Positions 17,148 through 25,510 of a DNA stretch of 64,000 nucleotides are shown here, piece by piece. Position numbers and translations under genes: made by a program. Positions within the stretch are counted from its first letter, which is position 1, and each line of letters begins with the position of its first letter. The stretch covers positions 62,001 through 126,000 of the forward strand of contig URZY01000004.1 in assembly GCA_900552495.1 (NCBI GenBank). The letters run 5' to 3'. This DNA is from an uncultured Mycoplasmatota bacterium. GTDB taxonomy: Bacteria; Bacillota_I; Bacilli_A; RF39; UBA660. The notes below the pieces were generated by a model. It searched no databases and had not been told where the DNA came from. It saw only the letters and a program-made list of their open reading frames with translations.

Positions 17148-17187
17148 TTGACAAAATTGTATATACTGTATATAATAGATATATACA
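17148..17187 (+). promoter_or_regulatory. Promoter and operator of the GntR/ABC operon
   Basis: TTGACA (17148-17153) and TATAAT (17171-17176) are separated by exactly 17 bases. A palindrome TGTATATA (17158-17165) / TATATACA (17180-17187) overlaps the spacer and the start region. It is a likely autoregulatory site for the YtrA-type GntR regulator encoded 14 bases downstream. Confidence 0.8.
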
Positions 17188-17200
17188 GAGGAAGTGAATT

Positions 17201-17578
17201 ATGGAAATTATAATAAGTAATTCAAGTGGTGTTCCAATATATGAACAGATTAAAGAACAAATTAAAGTAAAAATTGTTTCAAATGAATTAAAGGCTGGAG
17301 AGTTATTACCATCTATTAGGTCTCTAGCTAAAGATTTAAGATGTAGTGTTATAACAACTAAAAATGCTTATGAAGAATTAGTAAAAGATGGATATGTTAT
17401 AAATGTACCACAAAAAGGATTTTATGTTGCCGAAATTAACAAAGATGTTGTTAGAGAAGAATTATTAAATAAAATAGAAGCATTATTAGATGAGGCAGTT
17501 AATATTGCAAAATTGAATAATATAGATAAAAAAACAATATTAGAAATGATGGAAATTTTATATGAGGAGGAAAAATAA
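17201..17578 (+). CDS. GntR-family regulator, YtrA type
   Basis: This 125-residue protein has an N-terminal winged helix ('PIYEQIKEQIKVKIVSNELKAG', 'LPSIRSLAKDLRCS', 'TTKNAYEELVKDGYV' read in pieces) and only a short helical C-terminal part, as in the YtrA subfamily that controls ABC transporters. It probably represses its own operon by binding the palindrome just upstream and responds to substrate or stress. AGAGGAAGTG lies ahead of the ATG. Its stop codon overlaps the start of the ABC ATPase gene (ATGA type junction), so the two are translationally coupled. Confidence 0.92.
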   Translation: MEIIISNSSGVPIYEQIKEQIKVKIVSNELKAGELLPSIRSLAKDLRCSVITTKNAYEELVKDGYVINVPQKGFYVAEINKDVVREELLNKIEALLDEAVNIAKLNNIDKKTILEMMEILYEEEK

Positions 17579-18435
17579 TGGATAATATTTTAGAAGTTAA
17601 AAATTTATCAAAAAAATATCTTGAATTTGAACTAAAAAATGTGAATTTTAATTTGCCAAAAGGAATGATAATGGGTTTTATTGGCGAAAATGGTGCAGGT
17701 AAAACTACAACAATAAAAGCAATACTAGATATTATTAAAGATTATAGTGGTGAAATTAAAATATTAAATTTTGATAATAAAAAGGAGACAACAAATATAC
17801 AAGAGAATGTTGGTGTGGTATTAGATGATATGTTTTTTCCAGAGATACTTAATCCGAATGATATAAATACAATTATGAAAGATACTTACAAGAATTGGGA
17901 TTCTAATCTATATTTTAAATATATAAAAGATTTTTCATTGCCTTTGAAAAAACAAATAAAAACATTATCAAAGGGTATGAGAAAAAAATTAGAAATAGTC
18001 ACTGCTTTATCTCATCATCCAAAACTTTTAATATTAGATGAGCCAACGAGTGGACTTGATCCTATTGCAAGGAACGAAGTAATTAGCATATTTCAAGATT
18101 TTATTCAAAATGGAGAGTGCTCTATCTTTTTCTCTAGTCATATTACTACTGATTTGGAACATATTGCTGATTATATAACATTTATAAATAATGGCGAAAT
18201 TGTTTTATCTAAAACTTGTGATGAATTATTAAATAAATATGGTATTGTAAAATGTACTGAAAAGGAATTTGATACATTAGACAAAAAAGATTATGTTAAA
18301 TACATAAAAACAAAATGCGAATATGATGTGTTAATTGAAAACAAAAAAGCATTTAATACTAAATATAAGATAAAAACTATTGATAATATAACATTAGAAG
18401 ATTTAATGTTAATTATGGTAAAGGGGGTAAAATAA
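17578..18435 (+). CDS. ABC transporter ATP-binding protein
   Basis: The nucleotide-binding domain is complete. Walker A is 'GENGAGKTT', the signature is 'LSKGMRKK' (a variant of LSGGQ), Walker B is 'LLILDEPTSGLDP', and the H-loop is 'FFSSHITTD'. The C-terminal 80 residues form a degenerate regulatory tail. It would drive the ABC-2 type permease encoded next. YtrA-regulated transporters of this size often act in export or in resistance to peptides, but the substrate cannot be told. It overlaps its neighbours by one base on both sides. Confidence 0.93.
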   Translation: MDNILEVKNLSKKYLEFELKNVNFNLPKGMIMGFIGENGAGKTTTIKAILDIIKDYSGEIKILNFDNKKETTNIQENVGVVLDDMFFPEILNPNDINTIMKDTYKNWDSNLYFKYIKDFSLPLKKQIKTLSKGMRKKLEIVTALSHHPKLLILDEPTSGLDPIARNEVISIFQDFIQNGECSIFFSSHITTDLEHIADYITFINNGEIVLSKTCDELLNKYGIVKCTEKEFDTLDKKDYVKYIKTKCEYDVLIENKKAFNTKYKIKTIDNITLEDLMLIMVKGVK

Positions 18436-19067
18436 TGTTGGGATTTATTAAAAAAGATATTATTATGCTTAAAAGTAATTTTAAAACATTAGCCATATTA
18501 ATTGTGGTTTACATTATTATGGCTTTTAAAGGGATAATGGACATATCATTTATACTTCCTTTTATAAGTGTAATGATTATGATTTCAACTTTTAGTTATG
18601 ATGAGTTTAATAAATGGAATTCGTATGCTTGTACTCTACCTAATGGCAGAAAAAATGTTGTTAAATCGAAATATATTTCAACATTACTTATGATTATTAT
18701 AACGACATTTATAGTAGGTCTTGCATCTTTCATAATAACATATACTCAAACACAAAAAGTTAATTATGAAGAAATATTAAGCATCATATTGGGGACTTCT
18801 TTTGCTACAATTCTACTTGAATCTTTTATGTATCCAACAATATATAAATTTGGAGTAGAAAAAGCAAGAATTGGTATTTTTGTAAGTGTATTTGGTATAG
18901 CCATAATCGGTGGTTTATTAAGTAATATCTTTAATTTTGGAAAAGTGTTAGAACTATTAAAGTTACTAGAAAATTATATAATTATTATTATTCCAATTAT
19001 TATGGTTGTAATGTTATATATTTCTTATAAAATATCTGAAAGAATAAATTTAAATAAAGAATTTTAA
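18435..19067 (+). CDS. ABC-2 type transporter permease
   Basis: The 210 residues have six hydrophobic segments (about residues 15-30, 35-52, 75-96, 108-128, 140-160 and 175-197) and little else, as expected for a small ABC-2 permease. Residues 'FSYDEFNKWNSYACTLPNGRK' (loop, shown in part) resemble the YhfE/ABC-2_membrane_5 family loop that follows the second helix. It is the third gene of the GntR-ABC operon and partners the ATPase above. A hairpin terminator follows the stop. Confidence 0.88.
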   Translation: MLGFIKKDIIMLKSNFKTLAILIVVYIIMAFKGIMDISFILPFISVMIMISTFSYDEFNKWNSYACTLPNGRKNVVKSKYISTLLMIIITTFIVGLASFIITYTQTQKVNYEEILSIILGTSFATILLESFMYPTIYKFGVEKARIGIFVSVFGIAIIGGLLSNIFNFGKVLELLKLLENYIIIIIPIIMVVMLYISYKISERINLNKEF

Positions 19068-19092
19068 TCATTACTAAATTACAATTTATTGA

Positions 19093-19117
19093 GTAGATAG
19101 AAATATCTGCTTTTTTT
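19093..19117 (+). terminator. Terminator fused to the next promoter
   Basis: GTAGATA / TATCTGC with a four-base loop plus TTTTTTT. The extended -10 box TGTTATAAT (19119-19127) begins within two bases of the T-run. Confidence 0.8.
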
Positions 19118-19165
19118 ATGTTATAATATGAAACGATCATTAATTTTATTGAGTGAGGTGGTAGC

Positions 19166-20422
19166 ATATATATTGCTTTAAATTCAAAAAAACAAAGAGT
19201 TCATATTTCAGATGCATTAGAAGGGGATAAATATTATTGTCCCGTATGTGACGAAGAAGTAATTAAGAGAAAAGGTACAATTAATGCTCATCATTTTGCT
19301 CATAAAAATAATAGTCAGTGTTTAGAAAAAGATGGTTGGCATTATGATTGGCAAAATCAATTTCCTGTTGAGAGTCAAGAAGTTGTTTTTAAATTTGATA
19401 ACAAAATCCATAGAGCAGATGTTTTTATTAATGACACAGTTTTAGAATTTCAACATAGTCCTATAACTGAAGAAGAATTTAATGATAGAAATAAATTTTA
19501 CAATAATCTTGGTTATAAAGTTATTTGGATTTTTGATGCATTAGAAAAGGAAATTCATCACTATAGAAGTTATAGAGATGATGATATTAATTGCTCTTGG
19601 AGCCATCCTGTTAAATTTTTAGGGAATGTTAATTATCATAATCCAAAGTTAGATGTTTATTTACAAATTGGTGAAGCAATATGGTACAGACAACCAGATT
19701 ATAAAAAAGTAAGAGAATATAAAGAACTTGCAATTGATGGTAATGTAATAAAAATTAGTGAATTAGATGATGGTATTAAAGAATTTTCTTCTGAGGATTA
19801 TTATAGTGATTTTGAGTTGATAGATAAATTTATACCATTTGAATCTAGGAAAGGAGAAAACTATTTTTATAAAAAGATTACTAATCTTCATAGACTAACT
19901 GATGAAATATATAATTATGATATTGAAGACTTCTATGGTTTTTATGGATATTGTCCACTTGATAATGATGAATTTTATAATCATAAAGAATGTCATGGAT
20001 GTGGATACTTAGATTCAAATTGTATGAGATGTAATTATAGATTTAGAAATTTAAAAAAAGATCGTGTATCAGAAATTATAGATGTAAAATATGATAGAGA
20101 TGGCAGAGTTATTTATGTCAAATTAAAGTTTGATAATGATATAAAAGAGTATAACTTGGAAAAATTACCTACTTATACTAAAACATTATTAGAATTTGCA
20201 GAAAAGAAAAGCAATGTTAAGGTTGCTAGATTTATAAATATAAAAACTGGTAAAATAATTCAAATGACTGGTTATGGTTTAAGAATGTTAATAAAAAATA
20301 AGAAATGTATTGGTAAATTATGTAGTGATAATTCAATTCAAAAAGCATCATCCCAAGAATTTGAAATATATAACTGGGATAAGCCAATATGGCTGTTAAA
20401 ATGGTTTGTTGAAAATGATTAA
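19166..20422 (+). CDS. CoiA-like competence/nuclease protein with ATA in place of the start codon
   Basis: The frame is open from 19157 and encodes about 418 residues. It starts IYIALNSKKQRVHI, then 'YYCPVCDEEV' (zinc-ribbon-like Cys pair), 'AHHFAHK', 'HRADVFINDTVLEFQHSPIT' and 'YKVIWIFD'. These are the zinc-binding and restriction-endonuclease-like parts of the CoiA family. No ATG, GTG or TTG occurs in frame until 19817, well inside the protein. GAGGTGG is followed after a few bases by ATA TAT ATT, exactly where M-Y-I would be expected, so either ATA (19166) or ATT (19172) is used or the gene lost its start. A second zinc cluster 'CHGCGYLDSNCMRCNY' lies near residue 280. CoiA helps natural transformation in some species; on an element it could process DNA. 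Confidence 0.7.
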   Translation: MYIALNSKKQRVHISDALEGDKYYCPVCDEEVIKRKGTINAHHFAHKNNSQCLEKDGWHYDWQNQFPVESQEVVFKFDNKIHRADVFINDTVLEFQHSPITEEEFNDRNKFYNNLGYKVIWIFDALEKEIHHYRSYRDDDINCSWSHPVKFLGNVNYHNPKLDVYLQIGEAIWYRQPDYKKVREYKELAIDGNVIKISELDDGIKEFSSEDYYSDFELIDKFIPFESRKGENYFYKKITNLHRLTDEIYNYDIEDFYGFYGYCPLDNDEFYNHKECHGCGYLDSNCMRCNYRFRNLKKDRVSEIIDVKYDRDGRVIYVKLKFDNDIKEYNLEKLPTYTKTLLEFAEKKSNVKVARFINIKTGKIIQMTGYGLRMLIKNKKCIGKLCSDNSIQKASSQEFEIYNWDKPIWLLKWFVEND

Positions 20423-20433
20423 TTTTGTTATAT

Positions 20434-20457
20434 GAGTGGATGAGAATCCACTCTTTT
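20434..20457 (+). terminator. Terminator fused to the next promoter
   Basis: GAGTGGA / TCCACTC with a six-base loop and TTTT. The box TGTTATAAT (20459-20467) directly follows and would serve the recombinase gene. Confidence 0.85.
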
Positions 20458-20492
20458 ATGTTATAATAGATAACCATATAGGTGGTGTCTTT

Positions 20493-21695
20493 ATGAAATG
20501 GAAAGTAGGTATTTATGCAAGGGTTTCTAGAGATAGTGAGTATTCTGATACTGATTCTATAGATAACCAATTATCTCTTGTTCGAAGTTATTGTATTAAT
20601 AATAATTTAGATATAGTTGAGACATATGTTGATGATGGATATAGTGGTACTAATTTTTATAGACCTGGTTTTGCTAAGATGTTAAATGATTCGAGAGAAT
20701 GAATAATAAATTGTATTATAGTAAAAGATTTATCAAGATTTGGAAGAAATATGGGATGGATTCAGGTTTATTTAAGTGATTTGCTTCCAGAACTTAAAGT
20801 AAGATTTATATCTATAAATGACAATATTGATAGTAATGATAGTGAAGAATACTATGATGAATTAAATGTGAGACTTATTGCTATGATGTATGAACATTAT
20901 GCTATTGAAGGTTCTAAAAAAGTAAAACAAATAAAGCATATGCAACAATTAAGTGGTCAGTATATTGGAGTATCTGCTCCGTATGGGTATTTAAAAGATC
21001 CAAAAGATAATCATAAATTGGTTATAGATAAATATGCATCTGAAATAATAAAGAGAATATTTAAAATGACTTTAGAATTAAAAAGTAAAAATGAAATAGT
21101 TGATATATTAAATAAAGAAGAAATTTATACACCATCAAGATATAAAGCAGAGATAATAAAGGTAACGAGTAAATCAACTAAACAATCATCTGAATGGACA
21201 ACTGAAATGATACGAGAAATATTAAATAATGAAGTATATATTGGTAATATGGTTCAAGGGAAGATTACTAAACCTAGAAGAAAATCTAATAAGCGAATAA
21301 AAACTAAAAAGGAAGATTGGATTGTGGTTGAAAACACACATGAACCAATAATAAGTAAAGACGATTTTGAAACTGTTCAAAGAATATTAAATTATAGTCC
21401 ACTTATGTTAAAATCAGATGATATTTTATTAAGATATATCAAGTGTCCTGATTGTGGTAGTAAGTTTTATAAGAAGAAAACTAAATATAATGAGTACTAT
21501 TATTGTAATAATTATAGAAAAAAGGAATGTACCAATCATTCGATTGTTAAATCTATGTTAGAAGGAATAGTTTTAGAAGATTTAAAAAGTAGAGTAAATA
21601 AAGAGACAAAACAATTAACTAAAGAATTAGTTGAATCAACCATTAATGTTATATATGTATATGATAATGGTAAGGTTGAAATAGATTATAAATGA
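20493..21695 (+). pseudogene. Large serine recombinase, interrupted by one TGA
   Basis: Before the stop at 20700-20702 the N-terminal resolvase fold is clear: 'GIYARVSRDSEYSDTDSI', 'VDDGYSGTNFYRPGF'. After it the same frame continues with 'IVKDLSRFGRNMGWIQVYL', then the recombinase domain, and the zinc ribbon 'CPDCGSKFYKKK..YYYCNNY'. Relatives have Gly at the interrupted position (R-E-G-K), so a single GGA to TGA change explains it. Full length would be about 400 residues, short for the Tn1549/CTn integrase type. The start is taken at the ATG after GGTGGTG. Confidence 0.9.
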
Positions 21696-21719
21696 GATTA
21701 TATAAAAGGAGGTGAGATA

Positions 21720-21896
21720 ATGACTTGGCAAGAAGTAATAACGCAAATAATAATACCTTTAATTTCAGGTTTTATTGGTGGTAGTATTGGAAATGTGGTT
21801 ATTGAAAAACATAAAATAAGAAAGATTAATAAGATGAATAATAAGAAAGCAATATTTAATAATAATGGAGATGTTGTAAATGGCAATAAAAGATAA
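21720..21896 (+). CDS. Small membrane protein with C-terminal amyloid-like motif
   Basis: This 58-residue protein follows a strong AAAGGAGGTGAG site. It has one hydrophobic, glycine-rich helix (residues 6-28, with GFIGG and SIG), a short basic stretch (EKHKIRKINK), and the tail AIFNNNGDVVNGNK. The 774-residue protein encoded next, overlapping by 17 bases, begins with the near-identical NNNGDVINGDK. In bacterial amyloid-signalling pairs a small membrane-active effector ends with a motif that is templated by the same motif at the head of a receptor encoded next door. This pair fits that plan. The function is inferred, not shown. Confidence 0.75.
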   Translation: MTWQEVITQIIIPLISGFIGGSIGNVVIEKHKIRKINKMNNKKAIFNNNGDVVNGNKR

Positions 21897-24204
21897 AATT
21901 CATAAAATGTGTAGTTTTTTTACTAAATATAATAATAATGGGGATGTAATAAATGGAGATAAATATGTTTTTAATAATTATATAAATAAAGAAGAAACAT
22001 ATGAAGCTATAACTAATGATGAAAATTATTCTGATTTTTATAAGAGTTATATCGCTAAATTTGATGAATTGGATTCTTATGCTTTTTCATTGTTTTATCC
22101 TAAAATTAATAAAAACAATTATTCTTTTAGAAGCAAACCGTTAGTTTTTGGTAAGAAAATTATTAATTGGATATATGGTTTAGATACATTTCCTGCTAAA
22201 GATATACAAGAATTTTATAAGTCTTTAATAACTGATTTTAATTTTAAAGAGGATACACTTATTGTTAAAAGATGGAAAGCTAATATTGCATATTTTAACA
22301 ATGATTTAAAGTTAGCATGTGATAATTATGATCATTTATATGATGAGGTGATTCAGAAAAAAAATATTCCTAAATGGTATTTAGATGATATTTGTATAGA
22401 TGGTAGAAATTTATTGTATCAATATAATAATACTCAAAATATTATTTCTGTTAATAATAAGTTTCAAGAAAAAATATCTTCTAATAATCATAATTTGTCG
22501 TATCCTGATATTGATAGAATAAAAGTAAATATTTATGAAAATGTTTCAAAGCATATATTTGATAATGAAACCAAATCTAAATATACAACTATATTTGGAA
22601 TAGGATTAGAAGAATACTTTTCTCAAATTCAAAATTTAATATTTTTAGCTGTTTTTTATGGTTCAATAACACATCTTAGGTTAATAAGAGAATTAATTGC
22701 TGATATTATGTATATGTATGCTGAAACTTTTGAAGAAGAAGAATTTTATGCTGCCTCTTTACAAATGTTATTTATTAGTGGAGAATATAAAAAATATAGG
22801 AATTTGTATAATAAATTAAAATTAAAGTATCCATTTATAATAAAAAAAAGATTTATTGATACTATTGTTAAAAGTAGAAAAACATTGTTTGAATTTGAAC
22901 GAGATAGGGCTGATATATTTTTATTTGATATATATGGAAGATACTTGGATGATGAACTGTTCGAACAACTCGAAAATAAAATTTTTGATTTAATTACTAT
23001 CAGTGATCAATATCAAATTAATCTTATAAGCAGTTCATTTAAAGCTATTGCGTGCAATATAAGAAGAATTAATAAAATGGATGGGTTATTAAAAATTATT
23101 AAAGAGTATTTTGTACAATCTTATTCTAGGTTTTATATCGATTTAGGGGGAATTGTTAATGGAATAGATATAAATAAATTAACACCTACAGAATTTTTGG
23201 ACTTTCAATTTATTATTGATTCTTTATTGAAAGAAAAAGGCCATCTGAATTTTGATTTAGCAAGATCAATAGTTTCTATAAAGAATAGAGATGCTAAAAT
23301 AAGTAAATATGATGAGTTAATTAACCAAGAAGGTAGTAACGAGAATATTCTTTATTATGGAGAAAAAGAAAAGAATGAAATCGAAGTAACTAAGAGTATT
23401 ATTAAAATTTTAAAAAACAATCATGAACAAAATAATAAGAGTCCGGGTGTTTATCTTGGAAGAATGGTTGAATATAATATTGGTAAAGAGATTTTTTCTG
23501 AAGAACAGTATGTTAATACTAGAGAGTTTATTTTAACTGAATATTTACCATTAGCTAAAGGAATAATAACCTCTGAAAATGAAATAATGTATGAAAAAAT
23601 CAAACATATTAAGTTATTAAGTTATATGTTAAAAGTAGAAAAAGATGGAAAAGTTATTGAGGATATTGTTTCTACTATACATAAATCATCTGATATTAAG
23701 TGTATGGAAATCTCATCATTTGCTGGAACTAAAGATAGGGATTATTGTGATTTAGAAATAAATAGTATTATGTGTGATGTAATTAGTCGAAAGTCAAGTT
23801 ATAGTGATGCCTTGTGTAGATATTTGGAAATTGCTGTAACAAGTTCTCACAATATAGAAGAGATATTATCATGTGTTTTAATATTAAATGACTATTGTTC
23901 TCTTGAAGACATAAATATTATTGATAAATTATATATACTGTTTAAGGTTTGCTATCAAATTAATGATATTGATATTAGAAAGAGTGTTATTATTATGAGT
24001 AAGATTTTCTTGAAAACTAAATATCAAGAAAAAGTACTAAATATTTTAGAAGAAAGAGCAAATTATGTGGGTGTAGAAGAATGTAATGCTTATATTCGTT
24101 TGATCTTAGATTCTAATAATAAAAAAATATTTAAGTCTATTATTGAAAAGTTAAAAAATAATGGTAATTATTATGTTAAAGGCATGATTGATAAATATTT
24201 ATAG
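21880..24204 (+). CDS. 774-residue helical protein with N-terminal amyloid-like motif
   Basis: Residues 18-29 read NNNGDVINGDKY followed by VFNNYIN, matching the tail of the preceding small membrane protein. The rest is almost entirely helical and lysine/isoleucine/asparagine-rich, with many short helical pairs (for example residues 125-200 and 270-400) that could be TPR- or HEAT-like. I see no Walker A or B, no protease or nuclease motif and no membrane segment. It fits a helical-repeat receptor more than an enzyme. It overlaps the small gene by 17 bases, so the two are made together, and ends just before a strong terminator close to junction 2. A defence role is plausible from location in a recombinase-bearing element but is inference. 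Confidence 0.85.
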   Translation: MAIKDKIHKMCSFFTKYNNNGDVINGDKYVFNNYINKEETYEAITNDENYSDFYKSYIAKFDELDSYAFSLFYPKINKNNYSFRSKPLVFGKKIINWIYGLDTFPAKDIQEFYKSLITDFNFKEDTLIVKRWKANIAYFNNDLKLACDNYDHLYDEVIQKKNIPKWYLDDICIDGRNLLYQYNNTQNIISVNNKFQEKISSNNHNLSYPDIDRIKVNIYENVSKHIFDNETKSKYTTIFGIGLEEYFSQIQNLIFLAVFYGSITHLRLIRELIADIMYMYAETFEEEEFYAASLQMLFISGEYKKYRNLYNKLKLKYPFIIKKRFIDTIVKSRKTLFEFERDRADIFLFDIYGRYLDDELFEQLENKIFDLITISDQYQINLISSSFKAIACNIRRINKMDGLLKIIKEYFVQSYSRFYIDLGGIVNGIDINKLTPTEFLDFQFIIDSLLKEKGHLNFDLARSIVSIKNRDAKISKYDELINQEGSNENILYYGEKEKNEIEVTKSIIKILKNNHEQNNKSPGVYLGRMVEYNIGKEIFSEEQYVNTREFILTEYLPLAKGIITSENEIMYEKIKHIKLLSYMLKVEKDGKVIEDIVSTIHKSSDIKCMEISSFAGTKDRDYCDLEINSIMCDVISRKSSYSDALCRYLEIAVTSSHNIEEILSCVLILNDYCSLEDINIIDKLYILFKVCYQINDIDIRKSVIIMSKIFLKTKYQEKVLNILEERANYVGVEECNAYIRLILDSNNKKIFKSIIEKLKNNGNYYVKGMIDKYL

Positions 24205-24226
24205 GTAACTATCTATTATATTTGTA

Positions 24227-24255
24227 AAAGAACAGAAAAAATCTGTTCTTTTTTA
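24227..24255 (+). terminator. Terminator at end of element A cargo
   Basis: AAAGAACAGA / TCTGTTCTTT hairpin with five-base loop and a T-run. Confidence 0.9.
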
Positions 24256-24284
24256 TACTTAAACGAAAGGAAATGTAATTTTTG

Positions 24285-24293
24285 TGATATAAT
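24285..24293 (+). promoter_or_regulatory. Promoter box in front of junction-2 rbgA start
   Basis: TGATATAAT is an extended -10 box 37 bases ahead of the orphan ATG at 24330. Before the last insertions it could have driven rbgA. Confidence 0.6.
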
Positions 24294-24309
24294 AATACGT
24301 GTTTGAGTC

Positions 24310-24374
24310 TTAAAAAGGAAGTGAAATTTATGAAAAATGTAGAAAAATCGTTCTCAAAAACCAGTATCAACTGG
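24310..24374 (+). repeat. 65-bp direct repeat, copy 1 (rbgA ribosome site, first 15 codons)
   Basis: This is identical base for base to 53659-53723. It spans the ribosome binding site AAAAAGGAAG, ATG and codons up to AAC TGG. The two copies flank elements B and C (29.3 kb). Confidence 0.92.
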
Positions 24375-24389
24375 GAAATGGAAGAATAA
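24330..24389 (+). pseudogene. Orphan rbgA 5' end, junction 2
   Basis: The first 15 codons (MKNVEKSFSKTSINW) equal those of the live rbgA. After TGG the reading continues only with EMEE and stops, because element B's left end begins here instead of the conserved Y-P-G-H-M. It is either the earlier reconstituted start of rbgA left behind when units inserted to its right, or the right attachment end of element A. Confidence 0.85.
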
Positions 24390-24408
24390 GAAAAAATCAC
24401 TTCGAAGC

Positions 24409-24423
24409 CTTATAAATAAAGGA
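24409..24423 (+). repeat. Element left-end motif, copy 2
   Basis: CTTATAAATAAAGGA is identical to 15901-15915, again 40 bases from the AAC core. Confidence 0.65.
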
Positions 24424-24536
24424 AACAATCTTAAATTCTTTTTACATATTTAAGATGTTTTTTGATAAAAATTATTAAAAATAGAGGTAATGGAAAAATA
24501 AGAAAAACTTTCTTAAATAAATTTAAAGGAGGCTTA

Positions 24537-25493
24537 ATGAAATATTTTGAATATAAAGAAAAGGTTGAAAAATTATTAAAGGAAAACGATAAGTTATGGA
24601 AACAAACTCATATTATGTTCATACCAATAAGTTTTATAATGATGAAAGAAATTCCTATTGGAAGGGAAATTAGAGTTAGATATGATATAAAAGAAGTTTG
24701 GGAAGAATTTGTTTATAAAGAAAATAAAGTTATATTTTTTATAAAAAAACATTTAGAATGTATGATAAACAGTTTGGAATATTACGAACAAAATATTAAA
24801 GAAGACGTTTCTTTTTCAATTGATGAAAATATGGAACAAGCATTTTATTATTTTGATTCATTTATAGCATTTTTTAGTACTTTATTGGAAGGTGAACAAC
24901 GAGAATTTTTATATAAATATCTAGATAAAAATAAAATTGATGATTTTTTTCCAACAAGAAGTAAAATAGGACTATTTTGGGAAATTTATATGTTAAGAAA
25001 TAGAATTATTCATTTTACTAAAGGAAGATACGATGATGATAAAGTAGAGTGTGTTCGTTTTCAGGATTTTTCATCAAAAGCTAAAATGATTATTATTGAT
25101 AGCGAAGAAAATATTCGTATTGAGTCAACATTGATTGATATCAACAAATCAAACTATATTAAAGAAATAATAAAAAAATGTATAAATGATAAAAACAATA
25201 ATCCATTTGAATTATTGTTTCCTAATACTTCTGCTAAAGGTTATGGAAAAAACAAACCATTTTTAAGTGTAATTACCAATGATATATGGTTTGATTATAT
25301 AGTTTCAGGTGTTTCTCTCATAGAAAGAATACAAACTGTATTAGATAATATTAATAATCTGTTTTTTGAAAAGATTTTATCTGGGTGTCATGATATAACA
25401 AATATACTATCGATAAAAACATGTGTTTTTAGAGAGAAAGAAAAGCTTGAGTATTCTGTTCAAGATGTATTTGATTATGATGTTAAACTTTAA
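24537..25493 (+). CDS. HEPN-domain-like protein, putative ribonuclease
   Basis: The 318 residues contain 'MLRNRIIHFTKG', with Arg154-Asn155 and His159. This is the R-N/D/H-x3-H form that marks catalytically active HEPN ribonucleases of toxins and defence systems. The surrounding region is helical and includes 'EIYMLRNR', as expected for the third helix of a HEPN fold. The N-terminal part and the C-terminal 130 residues are not recognised. AAAGGAGG sits right before the ATG. No minimal nucleotidyltransferase partner is next to it. The nearest genes are the broken recombinase and a GNAT gene. Confidence 0.6.
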   Translation: MKYFEYKEKVEKLLKENDKLWKQTHIMFIPISFIMMKEIPIGREIRVRYDIKEVWEEFVYKENKVIFFIKKHLECMINSLEYYEQNIKEDVSFSIDENMEQAFYYFDSFIAFFSTLLEGEQREFLYKYLDKNKIDDFFPTRSKIGLFWEIYMLRNRIIHFTKGRYDDDKVECVRFQDFSSKAKMIIIDSEENIRIESTLIDINKSNYIKEIIKKCINDKNNNPFELLFPNTSAKGYGKNKPFLSVITNDIWFDYIVSGVSLIERIQTVLDNINNLFFEKILSGCHDITNILSIKTCVFREKEKLEYSVQDVFDYDVKL

Positions 25494-25510
25494 GACTAGG
25501 TGAGTTTTAT

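Larger units (their letters stand above)
15867..24373 (+). mobile_element. Element A: 8.5-kb integrated unit in rbgA
   Basis: It is bounded by junction 1 (AACTG at 15863-15867) and junction 2 (AACTG at 24369-24373). Its left end has CTTATAAATAAAGGA at 15901-15915, 38 bases after the core, as in the other two units at 38-40 bases. It carries a RhuM-like gene, a GntR/ABC-transporter operon, a CoiA-like nuclease, a serine recombinase broken by one stop codon, and a two-gene unit sharing a repeat motif. No conjugation genes are present, so it was at most a mobilisable or satellite-like element. Confidence 0.75.

Noticed and set aside
20700..20702. In-frame TGA in the serine recombinase as a sign of UGA recoding
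   Set aside because: TGA ends many other genes here (cutA, recombinase relatives, secDF neighbours), and Trp is TGG throughout, so a plain nonsense mutation (GGA to TGA) is simpler.
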